A DNA stretch of 64,000 bases from Phocoena phocoena (taxonomy: Eukaryota > Chordata > Mammalia > Artiodactyla > Phocoenidae): the NCBI RefSeq assembly GCF_963924675.1, contig NC_089226.1, forward strand, positions 53,692,205-53,756,204, written 5' to 3'. The translations under genes and the position numbers were made by a program. The notes under the pieces are model-generated. The model was given only the letters and a program-made list of their open reading frames with translations, ran no database searches and had not been told where the DNA came from. This document shows, one piece after another, positions 18,950 to 29,130 of this stretch; the first letter of the stretch is position 1, and each line of letters begins with the position of its first letter.

Positions 18950-19745
18950 TAGGAAGAAAAGAGGAAACGCCTACAAATAAGTAAGGAAAAGACGAGTAAC
19001 CTAATAGAAAAGTAAGCAAAAGATATTTCAAACAGATACTTCACAAATGAGGAGATCCAAATAACCAATAAGCATACGAAAGCGTTATCAGTTATCAGGG
19101 AATTACAGATTAAACCAGCAATGAAATACCACTATACAGCCATAAGAAAGGCTAAAATGAAAAGAGAGAGACAATACCTAGCGTTGGCAAGGATGTGAAG
19201 CAGCTAGAACCCTCACACATGTCTGTCTGAAGTATAATTTGGTATGATGACTTTGGAAAACTGTCTGGAAGTATCAACTAAAGTGGGACATGCGCATACT
19301 AGCCATTCCATCCTTAGATGCACTCATGAGATGTGTATACGCGTGTCCACATCGGCAACGGCATGGATAAATGGTGATACAGCCCCACAGTGAAATGTTG
19401 CCCCCAGCAGTACGAAAGGCCCTCACAAATACAGCGTTGAAAGAAGCAGCCAGGCACAGAGAAACTTTATGACTACATGTATATGAAGTACAAAAACAGG
19501 CACACTGAGCTGTGTTGTTAGAAGTCGGCAGAGCAGTTATCCTTGGGGGAGGGGCTGGTCAATGGGAGGCCGCAGTGGAGGCTTTCAAGGTATGGGTAAT
19601 ACTCTGTCTTTTGATCTGAGCGCTGGTTACATGGGTGCTTTCAATTTGTGAGAGCTTATCCAGCTCTTTATCTATGACACGCACACCTACGAGACTTACA
19701 TTTTGCTTCAATAAAAGTTTACAAAATGAATGTATAAATTATGAT
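18950..19745 (+). mobile_element. Old L1 3' end (ORF2 tail and 3' UTR)
   Basis: 'acttcacaaatgaggagatcc', 'aagcatacgaaagcgttatca', 'caatacctagcgttggcaagg', 'tgactttggaaaactgtctgg', then a 3' UTR ending 'cttcaataaaagttt'. Old, stop-ridden, 5'-truncated. It starts directly after the Tigger-like element. Confidence 0.88.
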
Positions 19746-19877
19746 TTATAAATCAATAGAAAAGAGTAGAAAACGCAGCAGGTAGTAAGAGTGAGCGCTG
19801 TAGAGGGAAGCTCAAGTTACATGTGGGAACTGTACGTGTGTCTAGGCTGAGCTGAGACGTCCAATGTACTCCCTCCT

Positions 19878-19986
19878 GGGAGTCACAGGCCAAACCATGG
19901 AGAGCCACTGATGGCGTCTAACCCTCTCATTTTAAGATGAGGAATCTAAGACCCAGAGAAAAGGGAATCAAGTGCAGAGCTAGGAG
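19878..19986 (-). repeat. MIR3 fragment
   Basis: 'ccctctcattttaagatgagg' and 'aatctaagacccagagaaaagg' region are the reverse complement of the MIR3 core. Confidence 0.5.
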
Positions 19987-20320
19987 GAAAGCAGGGCGGG
20001 GTGGGGGGCGCGGAGAAGACTGACTCTAGGTCTCCTTCTGCCGAAGCCGTGTCTCCCCGTCGCCACTGCCAATCGGTGGAATGGCGAATTCGGCTGAGCA
20101 GGCTCGTCTGGCACCGTAGTCTCTGGGAGGCGGCCCCGTGCTTTCAGTCCAAGGGGAGCGTTGTTTTCCCACCGCAGACAGGTAGAGTCGGAGACCCAGC
20201 CTCCTCTGCAGGGGCCTGGCTCTAGCTCCCCACGTTCCCTGCCTCCTCCTTCCTGCTTCTTCGGCCTCATCTGCTCCCCTCCGAGCTCCGGAAACACCAC
20301 TGCACTCAATCGTGCTTTCA
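19985..20320. promoter_or_regulatory. CpG-island-like block, possible orphan promoter
   Basis: About 22 CpG by hand count in 340 bases at roughly 60% G+C, in a window otherwise CpG-poor outside SINEs. It holds a CCAAT core at 20069-20073 and a donor-like ACAG/gtagag at 20181/20182, and is not a repeat I recognise. Open frames on both strands (144 residues minus) have no known domain and may only reflect high G+C. A promoter is possible, but which strand is unclear. Confidence 0.4.
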
Positions 20321-20812
20321 TTTGTGTAAAACAACTGTCATGCCAAAGCAGTTTTATGGTTGTAGAAGTTGGAAAACTGTGAAGAAAATACATTGGGAGA
20401 ACACGAGCCGACAAAGCATGGGTCAGTCCTGGCTCTGGGCTTTTATTTTCTTACAAAATTGTGAGTCCGTTCCTCAGACCTCTCCTGGGAGGGGTCATGG
20501 GGCTACCAGCCCCTGAGGGCACCAGAGGAGCAGGGATGTAACCCTGTCTCTGCCAGGCAGAGCTTCACAGAGGAGGAAAACGTTGTGCAGATTTTAAAAG
20601 GCTCAGTATGAACTTCGCACAGAGCCTGGAACCATCTGAAATAGGAGGGTTACATAACATCAGGGGCTTTCCAGCTCTTTTGACTGTGACCCAAAGTACA
20701 GAACACATGGGGCATCTTCACTCAGCACACACCCCTACCCACACAGGGAAACAGGTGCTGTTTACGATGTAACAGCCCAGGCCCCCCCAGCACGGGCATC
20801 TAGCTGAACCCT
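20321..20812. other. No recognisable feature
   Basis: Downstream of the CpG-rich block. No repeat or gene recognised. Confidence 0.45.
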
Positions 20813-21112
20813 GGGGATGGGGTGCCGGAGGGAGTCTCAGAGAAGGTTTCACGGAAGCCAAGAGATTTGAGCTAAGGATCAAAGAAAGAGAAACTGCACA
20901 GGCAGATTGCTGAGAACTGGCCAGCAGGTGAGAACCTCATTTGAAAGAAGCCATCTTGCATTCTGGAAACGGCCTGAGGTTCCACAGAGTCAAGGCTGAG
21001 GAAATGTGTGGTGTAGGAGAGGATCCAGAAGAGGTGGACGGGGGCCAGCTGAAAGCCTCCGTGTCCTGACAGGGAGTGTCTGGGGTGAAGAGGAAACATC
21101 GCCTGAGATTTA
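20813..21112 (-). repeat. L2 LINE fragment
   Basis: 'ggagtctcagagaaggtttcacg', 'gagatttgagctaaggatc', 'attctggaaacggcctgagg' and 'ggtggacgggggccagctgaaa' follow the L2 reverse complement in order. Confidence 0.65.
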
Positions 21113-21264
21113 CATAAGCAAGAAATGCCTGTAGCCTTGGAGACAGACTAAGAGATGCAGGCAGACGCAGGTATGAACCTTGGTGCAGTCCCAGAATTTT
21201 GTTTTTCAGCACTCACCTGTGTCATTTGCAAAGAAAACTTTCAGAGAACGCTTCTGATCCAGGC

Positions 21265-21347
21265 CTGGCTGAAGGCAGGAGCTGGAGAGATGAGTAAGAC
21301 AGAGTTCCCGGCCTCGTCGTCCTGCCAGTGGACTGACAGGTCAAACC
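21265..21347 (-). repeat. L2 3' end fragment
   Basis: 'gagctggagagatgagtaag', 'agagttcccggcctcgtcg' and 'agtggactgacagg' fit the L2 end, reverse complement. Confidence 0.5.
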
Positions 21348-21772
21348 CAAACATTTGACATGGCAGTTATTATTCTAGGGCAAAATGTCCCAAATAGTGT
21401 TTTATGATACATCAGCCCCACAAAATGTTGTTTGAAAAAAAAAAAAAGGAGTGTTTCCATGTTGAGCAATCTGGAAAGTACTGTATCACTGACTCGCTCT
21501 TGGAAGACCTCACTGCCTCTAGCACTCTAAAGGCTCTGAGAAGTCCTGCAGGGAGGACGCTCACCTAATATTTCCCAAACTTACTTGCCCCAGAACACAT
21601 TTTTGCATGTCTATTCAAATCCCTCTGTTTTTCCAAATTGATTTTGGGAAAGTCCATCCTAGAGAATGGCAGGAAGGCTGGTGGGGGGCTCTGAGGAAGG
21701 AGAAGTGGGCTCTGCCTGGGAGAGGACAGGGAGAGCCTCCTAGAAGAGGGAGATTTTGTGCCCACTCTAGAA
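21348..21772. other. Unassigned, A run at 21437-21449
   Basis: Two stretches ('cacaaaatgttgtttg'; 'tttcccaaacttacttgccccagaaca' region, 21571-21597) recall dispersed repeats but cannot be named. Confidence 0.35.
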
Positions 21773-21850
21773 GGCCCAGTCTGAACCTAGCACAGGGTCT
21801 GGCCCCCAGCAGGTGCTCGGTAAATAATTAATAAATGAAAGAATGGCTAC
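21773..21850 (+). repeat. L2 3' terminus
   Basis: 'cctagcacagggtctggcc', 'caggtgctcggtaaataatt' and 'aataaatgaaagaatgg' are the L2 end. Confidence 0.7.
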
Positions 21851-22011
21851 TGCGTTTGCTGGTGAAAGGAGCCTGGCGTTCTCGGCAGAGGCTGGAGACA
21901 GAAAGTACTCAGAGCAGTAGGGCTGTGCAAGTGTGCCTTTGGCAGTTGAATGTAGCGTTTCTTTCCTCAAACTTGCCCCCCACTCTAGACCGTTTTGGAA
22001 AAGGCAACAGG

Positions 22012-22275
22012 AGGCAGCAAAGGCAAAGTGGCTTAAGGTCACGTGCTCTGGAGCCAGACTGCCTTGAATCCCAGCTCCATCACGTCCTAGCTAGTTCCTT
22101 GTACAAGTTGCCTTAACCTTTCTGTGTCTCATCACCTCCATCTGTAAAATGGTCCTAAAAATAGTGCCTAGCTTCCTAGCGCCCAGGATTAAGGGTTCCT
22201 ATAGGCATGGCCTTAGACAGGGGCATGCAGTAAGTACCACATAACCGCTAGCAGCCCTCATCTGTTGGCTACTTT
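22012..22275 (+). repeat. MIR SINE, near full length
   Basis: Head 'gtggcttaaggtcacgtgctctggagccagactgcc' region (22029-22064), 'aatcccagctccatcacg', 'ccatctgtaaaatggtcc' and tail 'gcatgcagtaagtaccac'. Confidence 0.88.
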
Positions 22276-22625
22276 CGGTCATTACCTCCCAGGCCGTTGT
22301 CCGAGTTCCCTTCCCCAGTGTTTCCCCGCAGACTGCGGTCCTCATATTTCTAGGTGAGGTGATCTGCACATTTGTTTTCCTTCCGCCAGCATCAAGAAGG
22401 GCCAGGCTGATGCTTCTGCGTTTTCAGTAGTCGGGGCTGCGTGAGGTAAGGCTCGGGTTCCGCTCCTGGTTATTAGCCTTCAACCACTCCGGCTGGGTAA
22501 ATATTTCTGAGGGAGTCCAGCACATCTATTATTAATTTACCGCAAGCAGTTGCTGTACTTTCCAGAATAGCTCTGTGGACAGATGTTTTGTAGGCCGTGT
22601 AGAGTTCTCGTGACCTTAATGCTTT
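22276..22625. other. Unassigned non-repeat sequence
   Basis: CpGs are moderately frequent (22380-22490), then an AT-rich run 'tctattattaatttaccgc' (22526-22544). A very short acceptor/donor pair brackets 22428-22445. Could be regulatory or conserved; cannot be judged from one sequence. Confidence 0.25.
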
Positions 22626-22771
22626 CTGTGGGGTGTGGTGGCAGCGTCCCTGCTGGCTTGGCCTCCCTGGGGAAAGGTGGACGGTTGTGTGAGCGGTGGG
22701 TATGGGGGTCCGTGCTGGATCCTGTGTAATGCGGATGATGGAGCTGGTGGAATCATGTGCTTTACACCCCT

Positions 22772-23111
22772 ACTTTCAGTATCATACCTACCTTACAGGC
22801 CAGAGACCTGGGTGTCTTCCTTGAGAGCGTGCTCTCTGTCATGGCCTCTTGTCCAGGCGGTCACCAAGTCCTAGTGATGCCATCTCCAATCCCTTCTCTC
22901 TTGTACTGCCCCCAGCCAGCTAGTCCAAGCCACCATCTTCCTCATCTTCCAGGTCCCAGCTTCCCTGATGGCTGAACTAAATCAGAACCCCTGCTTTGTG
23001 TTCCCATTGAGCCCCCCACCCTGATTCTTTTTAAATCACTTTTCAATCTTTAAATTACCTGTTCTTGGTCTGGCTTCTCTGCTGGACTATAAGCCAGTGA
23101 GGGTAGGGATG
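22772..23111 (+). repeat. L2 LINE, left part split by a SINE
   Basis: 'gacctgggtgtcttccttgag', 'ggtcaccaagtcctagtgatg' and 'ctggactataagccagtgag' match the L2 ORF2 end and 3' UTR with an internal gap. It continues on the far side of the SINE. Confidence 0.7.
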
Positions 23112-23340
23112 AAGTTCATCTTCTTTTTTTTTTTTTTTTTTTTTTTTTTTTGGTACGTGGGCCTCTCACTGTTGTGGCCTCTCCCATTGCGGAGTGCAGG
23201 CTCAGCGGCCATGGCTCACGGGCCCAGCCGCTCCGCGGCATGTGGGATCCTCCCGGACCAGGACACGAACCCGCGTCCCCAGCATTAGCAGGCGGACTCT
23301 CAAACACTGCGCCACCAGGGAAGCCCAAGTTCATCTTCTT
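23112..23340 (-). mobile_element. CHR SINE with 14-base target duplication, internal 15-base deletion
   Basis: A poly-T start (about 25 T), 'ggtacgtgggcctctcactg', the B-box reverse complement 'aacccgcgtcccc', and the end 'ccaccagggaagccc'. 'aagttcatcttctt' flanks it at 23112-23125 and 23327-23340. Relative to the copy at 28194, about 15 bases are missing after 'ttgcggag' (23194). Inserted in an L2. Confidence 0.95.
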
Positions 23341-23372
23341 AATGGTGCTCGACAAATATAAATCTCTTCCCA
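23341..23372 (+). repeat. L2 LINE, 3' remnant after the SINE
   Basis: 'aatggtgctcgacaaatataaa' resembles the L2 terminus 'ggtgctcaataaatatt'. It resumes the copy broken at 23111. Confidence 0.55.
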
Positions 23373-23394
23373 GTTAGCAATAGACAAGACTGTG

Positions 23395-23440
23395 CTTTTC
23401 CTTTCTCCCTTCTTCCCTTCCTTCTTTCCTTTCTTTTTCT
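23395..23440. repeat. Pyrimidine-rich tract
   Basis: Runs of cttt and cttcc. Low complexity. Confidence 0.75.
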
Positions 23441-23689
23441 TAACTACCGTTAAAAGGGGCCTAGTGATCAACCAGTCAAATTCCCCACAGGAACCTCAAC
23501 AACACAGTGGGAGGAAAGGAGGCAAAATTGGCAGGACCCTGAGCCCCAACCCCTCACCAACGCAGAAGCGACCCTTCATCTCCTTTAGACATTACAATTT
23601 TACTTTAGCTTTTCTTTAGAGAAAGTAAAAAGTGGTTCTTCTACGATAAAAGGTTTGGAAAACACTGATCTATTCTTAGATTCTCATTT

Positions 23690-23887
23690 TTCAGAGCAAA
23701 AATCTACCAAGTATTTTGCATATGTTCACTCAGATACAAGGAAGGTATCGTCCTCATTTTATAGGTTCAGAAACTGGTGCCCAGAGTAGTTAGGAAACTT
23801 GTCCGTGGTCACACAGCCAGTGTGTTCAGTGGGTCCAGAATTCCTACCCAGGGTTGTCAGACTCCAAACTCTTTCCACTGCCACCTG
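23690..23887 (-). repeat. MIR SINE
   Basis: 'gtcctcattttataggttcag', 'ttgtccgtggtcacacagcc' and 'cagactccaaactctttcc' are the MIR reverse complement, core to head. Confidence 0.8.
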
Positions 23888-24430
23888 CTGCCTCCCCACA
23901 AACCATCATCCAACAAACTGTGGCTTCCCGAGCTAGCCTCTCCGTCTGGCACAGCAACCAGTGGCCAGAAGCAGATCTTTGGGATTTAACTGGACACCGT
24001 TTGCTCAGAGGGTCAGGGCCTTCATTCCTAGGGCTTCCTGGCTGTGTGGGCCGTGAGACGCTAAGCAGAGAGAAGCAAAGACCGTGTAAGCCAAGGAAGA
24101 GCGGGGCTGCTGCAGCAAATTGTCCTTTATGCCTGAAATAAAGTGACTTGAGCTGGGATCCCCAAGTCCCTGATACCTTCAGCAAAACCTGGGTCTTGCT
24201 TCCCATGTGTCAGGAATTTCTCCCAAGGACATCCTGGACAAAGTGACAACCCAGGAAACGAAAACTGCTCTAGACTGTACAAGAAGAGAGCATATGTTTC
24301 ATCGTGAACCTTAGTGTCTCTTGCCTTTCCTTTGTCCCCATGCCCAGGTTATTTTGACTTTAACTTTGAGATGAAGTCTGGCTTATTTAAACAATAATGA
24401 AACCAGAATGGAGAACGGGAAATCTAAGTT
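23888..24430. other. No recognisable feature
   Basis: Opposed overlapping open frames (95 residues plus, 120 minus) have no familiar domain. No repeat recognised. Confidence 0.45.
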
Positions 24431-24432
24431 CT

Positions 24433-24556
24433 CACCCCCAGTTCCCTCAAGAACTCACCGCGTGACTCCCTTTGGACATGTCACATGGCTTCTCTAAGTC
24501 TCAGTCTCCGCATCGTTAAAATGAGTGTGCTTGGACAAGATGCCCCTGCCCACCAT
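24433..24556 (+). repeat. MIR3-like fragment
   Basis: 'gtgactccctttggacatgtcacatgg' region (24461-24487), 'gtctcagtctccgcatcg' and 'gcttggacaagatgcccc' match MIR3. Confidence 0.6.
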
Positions 24557-24557
24557 G

Positions 24558-24786
24558 ACAAGGAATGTTCAGAGTACTGACTCTGCACCTGTACTTCCCA
24601 AGTCTAACTCCCAGATCCACCCTTATTGATGTGTGACCTTCGGCGAGTTAAGGAGGCTCTCATGGGCAGCTTTATCATCTGCAAAATGGGGTAGTGGTAA
24701 CGTCTATCTCATAGATTTATTGTGGGGATTAATAAGTAAGTAAAGCACTTAGAATAATGCCCAACACATCGTTAAGTGATTTATTT
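24558..24786 (+). repeat. MIR SINE
   Basis: 'attgatgtgtgaccttcgg', 'tttatcatctgcaaaatgggg', 'attgtggggattaataag' and 'aagcacttagaataatgccc' are MIR core to tail. Adjacent to the MIR3 fragment. Confidence 0.85.
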
Positions 24787-25083
24787 AGTCCACGATTGTG
24801 GTGATGGTTGTGATTATCTCCATTCACGGAACCGTACGTTAGGATTCTGCACTTTCGTTGTCTAGACCGTGTCCAGATCTCCCAGTGGTTAGTATTTATA
24901 CTATTATTTTTCATTGGCTCAGAAAAACCATAGTGACAGAAAGCTTCATTGGATTCAGTAATTTTGAACTCGATGTGAATTCGTCATAGTACCCCTACCC
25001 ATATTGTGCGAGACATTGATTGAGTTATAGACAATGCTTGGTGAGCTAACATACAGGTTCCTAGTTAGAAACCTCTGAGCTAG
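24787..25083. other. No recognisable feature
   Basis: AT-leaning, no repeat named. Confidence 0.4.
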
Positions 25084-25084
25084 G

Positions 25085-25148
25085 ATCATTGCTGTTTCTT
25101 CCAGCATAGTTCACGGCCCATGGTAGGCACAGAGTTAATGTTTGAATA
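25085..25148 (+). repeat. L2 3' terminus
   Basis: 'catggtaggcacagagttaatg' then 'tttgaataaac' resembles the L2 end. Confidence 0.5.
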
Positions 25149-25154
25149 AACAAG

Positions 25155-25212
25155 TGACCGGATGGATGGATGGATGGACGGATAAGTTGTTGAATGAATG
25201 GATGGATGAGTC
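25155..25212. repeat. GGAT tetranucleotide repeat
   Basis: 'cggatggatggatggatgg' and 'gaatgaatggatggatgag' directly follow the L2 tail, from which such repeats often grow. Confidence 0.9.
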
Positions 25213-26226
25213 TGTTTTTTATTTGCCTCTTGGTTTACTTTGAGTAGAATCATAAGTTTGTATATGTGTTAATGTGTATATGTGCCTATGAACATTTTCA
25301 GAGAAAGCCCCACCTATTTCTGTCCCAAGGAAGAAGCTAGTCATAGTTTGCATGTTCCCCTCTCTTTTAGTGTATAGGGTCATTTTTCACTGGAGTCCTT
25401 TCAGCTGTCTGGCACTGACAAAAGATAAGCACTCCCTCTGCCTCTCCCATGCTTTCCTCCTCCAACAATTAGGGCTTTGTGCTGAGAAGACTGCCTCTAG
25501 ATGCTTCTTTCCCAAAGCCCTAGAGCCTTGTCTGGCTTCTACCAAGAGTATTGATGGGGGAGGGGACACAGACAGTTGAATTCAGGGAGCGGTGCCTATG
25601 GCCTGGTGCTAACTTGACAAGTCAGGCCAGGGTGGACAACTCAGTATCTGTTCTGGGATATAGGCAGCCCGGTTACCTGAGCTGGTTATCCAGCTATCTG
25701 CAGCCAGCGCCCTGGAAGTCCTCAAGCTCTGGTTTCCCAGAGTCTTTTGCTCCGCGCCCAAGGGAGAATGCAGGGCTGGAGGGGATGGGTGGGAGATGGC
25801 AGAAGCAGAGGGACGGGGAGCCAATCTCGGGGTGTGAAGAAGTTCACCCCATAGGCACAAGGGGCTGCCACGGCTACTGCGTCTTAGGGCTTCAATTCAC
25901 AAATGAGATTAAAGTGCCAGCAGCCTGCCTCTGTACACACACTTAGGAACACATTGGCTTGAGCTGCTTAATGAGTCTTATTAGTCAGGAATCGAAGAAA
26001 GGCCCGGGCAGGCGCCTGGCTGATGCCTTGTTGATTAGAACACTAAATGTGTCACCCTTTGAAAGCCAGCACTTGGAGAGCAAACCCAGGGTTGAGATCT
26101 CCTAGGAACCCTTACATTCCCCGCTGTTTCCGGATGTTTACAAATCAGTAAGCTGATCTGAGTAAGGGATGGTTATGAGGACATTTGGATAACGGCAAGG
26201 ACAACGATAATAAGCATTGCCCCAAT
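25213..26226. other. About 1 kb without recognisable features
   Basis: The largest apparently repeat-free stretch in this part of the window. A 131-residue + frame at 25551-25946 has no domain I know. No splice or promoter signal stands out. Confidence 0.45.
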
Positions 26227-26227
26227 A

Positions 26228-26478
26228 ATAAACAGTGGTTATCAAACCTGGCTGCCCACCAGAAACACGGAGGGTTGGTTTGTTTCTTCGTTTGTTTGCT
26301 GTTTGTTTTTTGTTATTTTGAAAATACACACTCCTGGGTCCTATCCCTAGTGATTCTATTTCTCTAGGCCTGGGGTAGGAATCTATGTGTTTAACAGGTA
26401 CAACATGTACTTGTTCATCATACTGGATGATTCTGATGTTTGTGGCTGAGCCCTGGCCATGAGAACCGCTACTCTGTA
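26228..26478 (+). mobile_element. MER5A-like hAT element
   Basis: Ends 'aacagtggttatcaaacctggctgc' region (26230-26254) and 'ccctggccatgagaaccgct' (26451-26470) are the inverted repeats of MER5-type hAT elements. 'ctcctgggtcctatccctagtgattct' region and 'gatgattctgatgtttg' fit the interior. No transposase frame. Confidence 0.75.
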
Positions 26479-26489
26479 GAATGAGGCCA

Positions 26490-26602
26490 CGTTGGACCCA
26501 GGTTGGCATCAGACTGTCCCTTCCTAAGCTATGGCCTCAGGTCTGTTGCTTAGCCACTCAACCTCAGATATATCAGCTCTAAAAAGGGATTAGGTAAAAT
26601 CA
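26490..26602 (+). repeat. Possible MIR remnant
   Basis: 'gcctcaggtctgttgcttagcc' and 'ctcaacctcag' weakly match the MIR core. Confidence 0.3.
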
Positions 26603-26604
26603 TG

Positions 26605-27062
26605 CAGCCGCTATAGACAAGAGTGTATGATGATTCCTCAGAAAAATGAAAAATAGAATGATCGTGTGATAAAGCGATTCCACTTCTGGGTATGTACCCG
26701 AAAGAATTGAGGGCAGGGACTTGGAGGGATAATTTATATGCCCATGTTCATAGCAGCATTATTCACAATGGCCAAGAGGTGGCAGCAGCCCAAGTGTCTG
26801 ACGGTGGATAAATGAATCTACAAAATGTGACATACACACACTATGGAATATTAGTCAGCCTTTAAAAAGGACAGGCGTTCTGACACATGATACAACATAG
26901 ATGGACCTTGAGGACGTTGTGCTAAATGAAATAGCTCAGTCACAAAAGGACAAATACTGTACGATTCCACTTATGAGGTACCTAAAATAATCGCATCGTA
27001 GAGACAGAGTAGAATGGTGGTTGCCAGGGGCTGAGGGGGAAATGGGGGAAATGGGGAGTTTT
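26605..27062 (+). mobile_element. Old L1 fragment (ORF2 end)
   Basis: 'gattccacttctgggtatgtaccc' region, 'catagcagcattattcacaa' (26749-26768), 'acactatggaatattagtcagcc' and 'gtggttgccaggggctgaggg' are the C-terminal ORF2 region of an L1. Stops throughout. No poly-A seen before 27062. Confidence 0.88.
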
Positions 27063-27145
27063 CCACCCCAGGCTGAGCAGGTTTCTCCTCACTGTTGCTC
27101 CCACTGAGTCTCTCCATGGGAAACCCCACTGTGTATTGTAATTTT

Positions 27146-27148
<3 letters not shown>

Positions 27149-27179
<31 letters not shown>
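27149..27179. repeat. TG dinucleotide microsatellite
   Basis: An uninterrupted run of about 15 TG units. Probably polymorphic. Confidence 0.98.
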
Positions 27180-27180
<1 letters not shown>

Positions 27181-27184
27181 AACA

Positions 27185-27462
27185 CCTCCCCCATTTCCAC
27201 CATCCAGGTGCTTATTCCCTTCCTTTCAGGTCCTGAATCAGATAGTAGCGTGCCCTCCTCTTCCAGACCTTTCTGTCTCCCTCATCCTGATTCATTTTTC
27301 TTCATAGCACTACCCAACATAGATAATTGGTTATTTGGTTATTGTCTGTCTACCCTGACTAGCACTGAAGCTTGATAGAGTGGGGACTTGGCCTAGTTTG
27401 TTCACGACTGTGTTCCTAGAGCCCAGGAGAGAGTTTGAGGTGCTCGGCAAACAATGGCTAAG
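27185..27462 (+). repeat. L2 LINE 3' end
   Basis: 'tttctgtctccctcatcctg', 'ttcatagcactacccaaca', 'ggttattgtctgtctaccctgactag' region, 'gtgttcctagagcccaggag' and 'ggtgctcggcaaac' follow L2 to its terminus. Confidence 0.85.
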
Positions 27463-27835
27463 CGTCCCCTGGCTCTTGACATGCCCAGGCTGAACATCCC
27501 CCGTTCTCATGACCATCCTGGTCACAGCCTGGAGACCTTTCCCTGACACAGCAGTCCAAAGACTGTCTGCACTGTTCAGCCCTGAATAATTAGATTGTGA
27601 TTTCTCTTGATGAACATACTCTGATGAGCAGGTCCAGTTACATCATCTGTGGGGTAAAGTACAAAATAAAAAAGTGGATCCCTTGTTTAAACATTATTAA
27701 GAATTTCAGGATAGTCAGAGCAGAGCATTCACCCAAGCCTGGGCCTTTCTGAGTGCAGGTCCCTGTGTGACTACACAGGTCACACATTCATGCAACTGGC
27801 CCTGTAATGAGGACCAGGTCTTAGAAGGTTGTAAA
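27463..27835. repeat. Probable ancient repeat, family not named
   Basis: From about 27590, 'ggggtaaagtacaaaataaaa', 'cccttgtttaaacattattaagaatttcagg' region (27680-27710) and 'tgtgactacacaggtcacac' have the look of a dispersed repeat known across mammals. I cannot name it. Confidence 0.35.
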
Positions 27836-28180
27836 TACCAGTCTCAGGGTTTCTATTTTGTCATGTAGAAAATAAGGAACTACAGAAGGATTCTGAACAG
27901 AGGTGTCATTTAAGGTTTATTTCATTTTTTTCCCTGACTATAAACTATACTCATTGTGAAAATTTGCACAAGTAAGAAAGATATGAATCCCTGTTAATCT
28001 CCTTGTCCCTCCTGCCCTGGAGGAACCAAACCCAAAAGGTACCAGTGAACATTTTGTTAATTCCCTTCCCTCTTTCTGAGGTCGTTTTGTTTTTGCTTTT
28101 GTTTTGCATGTAACGTAGTTAAGATCATAGTTCAGCTACAGCTTCTTGTCCTGCTTTGTTCATGTGACAGTGGAAGAGGA
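27836..28180. other. No recognisable feature
   Basis: Ends in a T/G-rich stretch 'ttttgtttttgcttttgtttt'-like near 28086-28106. No repeat named. Confidence 0.35.
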
Positions 28181-28396
28181 GGAGAGGGACTTCGGTACGT
28201 GGGCCTCTCACTGTCGCGGCCTCTCCCGTTGCGGAGCACAGGCTCCGGACGTGCAGGCTCAGTGGCCATGGCTCACGGGCCCAGCCGCTCCGCTGCATGT
28301 GGGATCTTCCCGGACCAGGGCACGAACCCGTGTCCGCTGCATCAGCAGGCGGACTCTCAACCACTGCGCCATCAGGGAAGCCCGGAGAGGGACTTC
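28181..28396 (-). mobile_element. CHR SINE without A tail, 13-base target duplication
   Basis: 'ggagagggacttc' flanks the element at 28181-28193 and 28384-28396. The body (28194-28383) starts directly at 'ggtacgtgggcctctcactg', with no poly-T between it and the duplication, unlike every other CHR SINE here. The B-box (minus) and the 'catcagggaagcccgg' end are intact. Confidence 0.93.
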
Positions 28397-28904
28397 TTAA
28401 ATGCATGCTTAGGGGAGACCGGCCTGGAAGTCAGCTTATAGAGCAGATTGCGGGTGCGGAGTTGGCATCAAGGATTGAGATGGAGGCAGCTAGGTTCCTG
28501 GAAGAGAGAACAAAGGAGGCCCAGGATTAAGGGTCAGAGGTAAGAGTGGAGGGTCAGTTTGGGAGTTGGAGCCACTCTGATAGGAGGTGACCGCAATCCC
28601 CACCCCTTTTGAATTCCCTTGACCAGTAGGAAAGAACATCAAAGTCTAGCCCTGTCTTTCAGGGATTCTGCAGTGACAGCAAGCACTGGGGCCATTTCTC
28701 AAACACAACTCTTTCGCTCCTGCCCTCTAAAGCTAGACCTTCCCTTCCCCCTCCCTCAGGGCTCAGACTCTTAAAGCTGGGCCCCGGGACAGCCTATGAC
28801 AATAGCAAGTGGGAATCCACGGAGAGACCAGGCACGGTGGGGTCAGGGTTTCCAATGGTCGGTGGCAGACGCCTCAGGGTTTAGATTTGCCCATTTTGTT
28901 GGTA
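28397..28904. other. No recognisable feature
   Basis: No repeat or gene recognised. Confidence 0.45.
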
Positions 28905-29130
28905 ATCCCCAGTGCCCGGGCTGGCAAAGGGGAGCGTTAACATTGTCACTGGATCCTTAATTGTGCGTTGTATGAATTTTCATGTTTCCGCTTGCAAGCT
29001 TAATGTTGCTTTCTTGGTGAGATTTTTTTTGTACTTGAGCATAAGAGCCTTGTAATTACAGAGTGTTGTGGATTGCAGAGGGTGATTAAAATGGATTTCA
29101 TGAAATCTGAAGCTCCCTCCCCCTACCTCA
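28905..29130. promoter_or_regulatory. Candidate conserved non-coding sequence
   Basis: Non-repeat, AT-rich, with 'gatccttaattgtgcgttg' (28952-28970), 'ccttgtaattacagag' (29049-29064; TAATTA core) and 'gattaaaatggatttcatg' (29083-29101). It resembles homeodomain-bound enhancers by motif content only. Needs alignment. Confidence 0.2.

Noticed and set aside
28146..28441. Overlapping frames with the shared peptide 'GPSRSAACGI' at several SINE sites
   Set aside because: The same peptide recurs at 2.0, 8.3, 23.2, 28.3 and 50.6 kb because all are CHR SINE copies.
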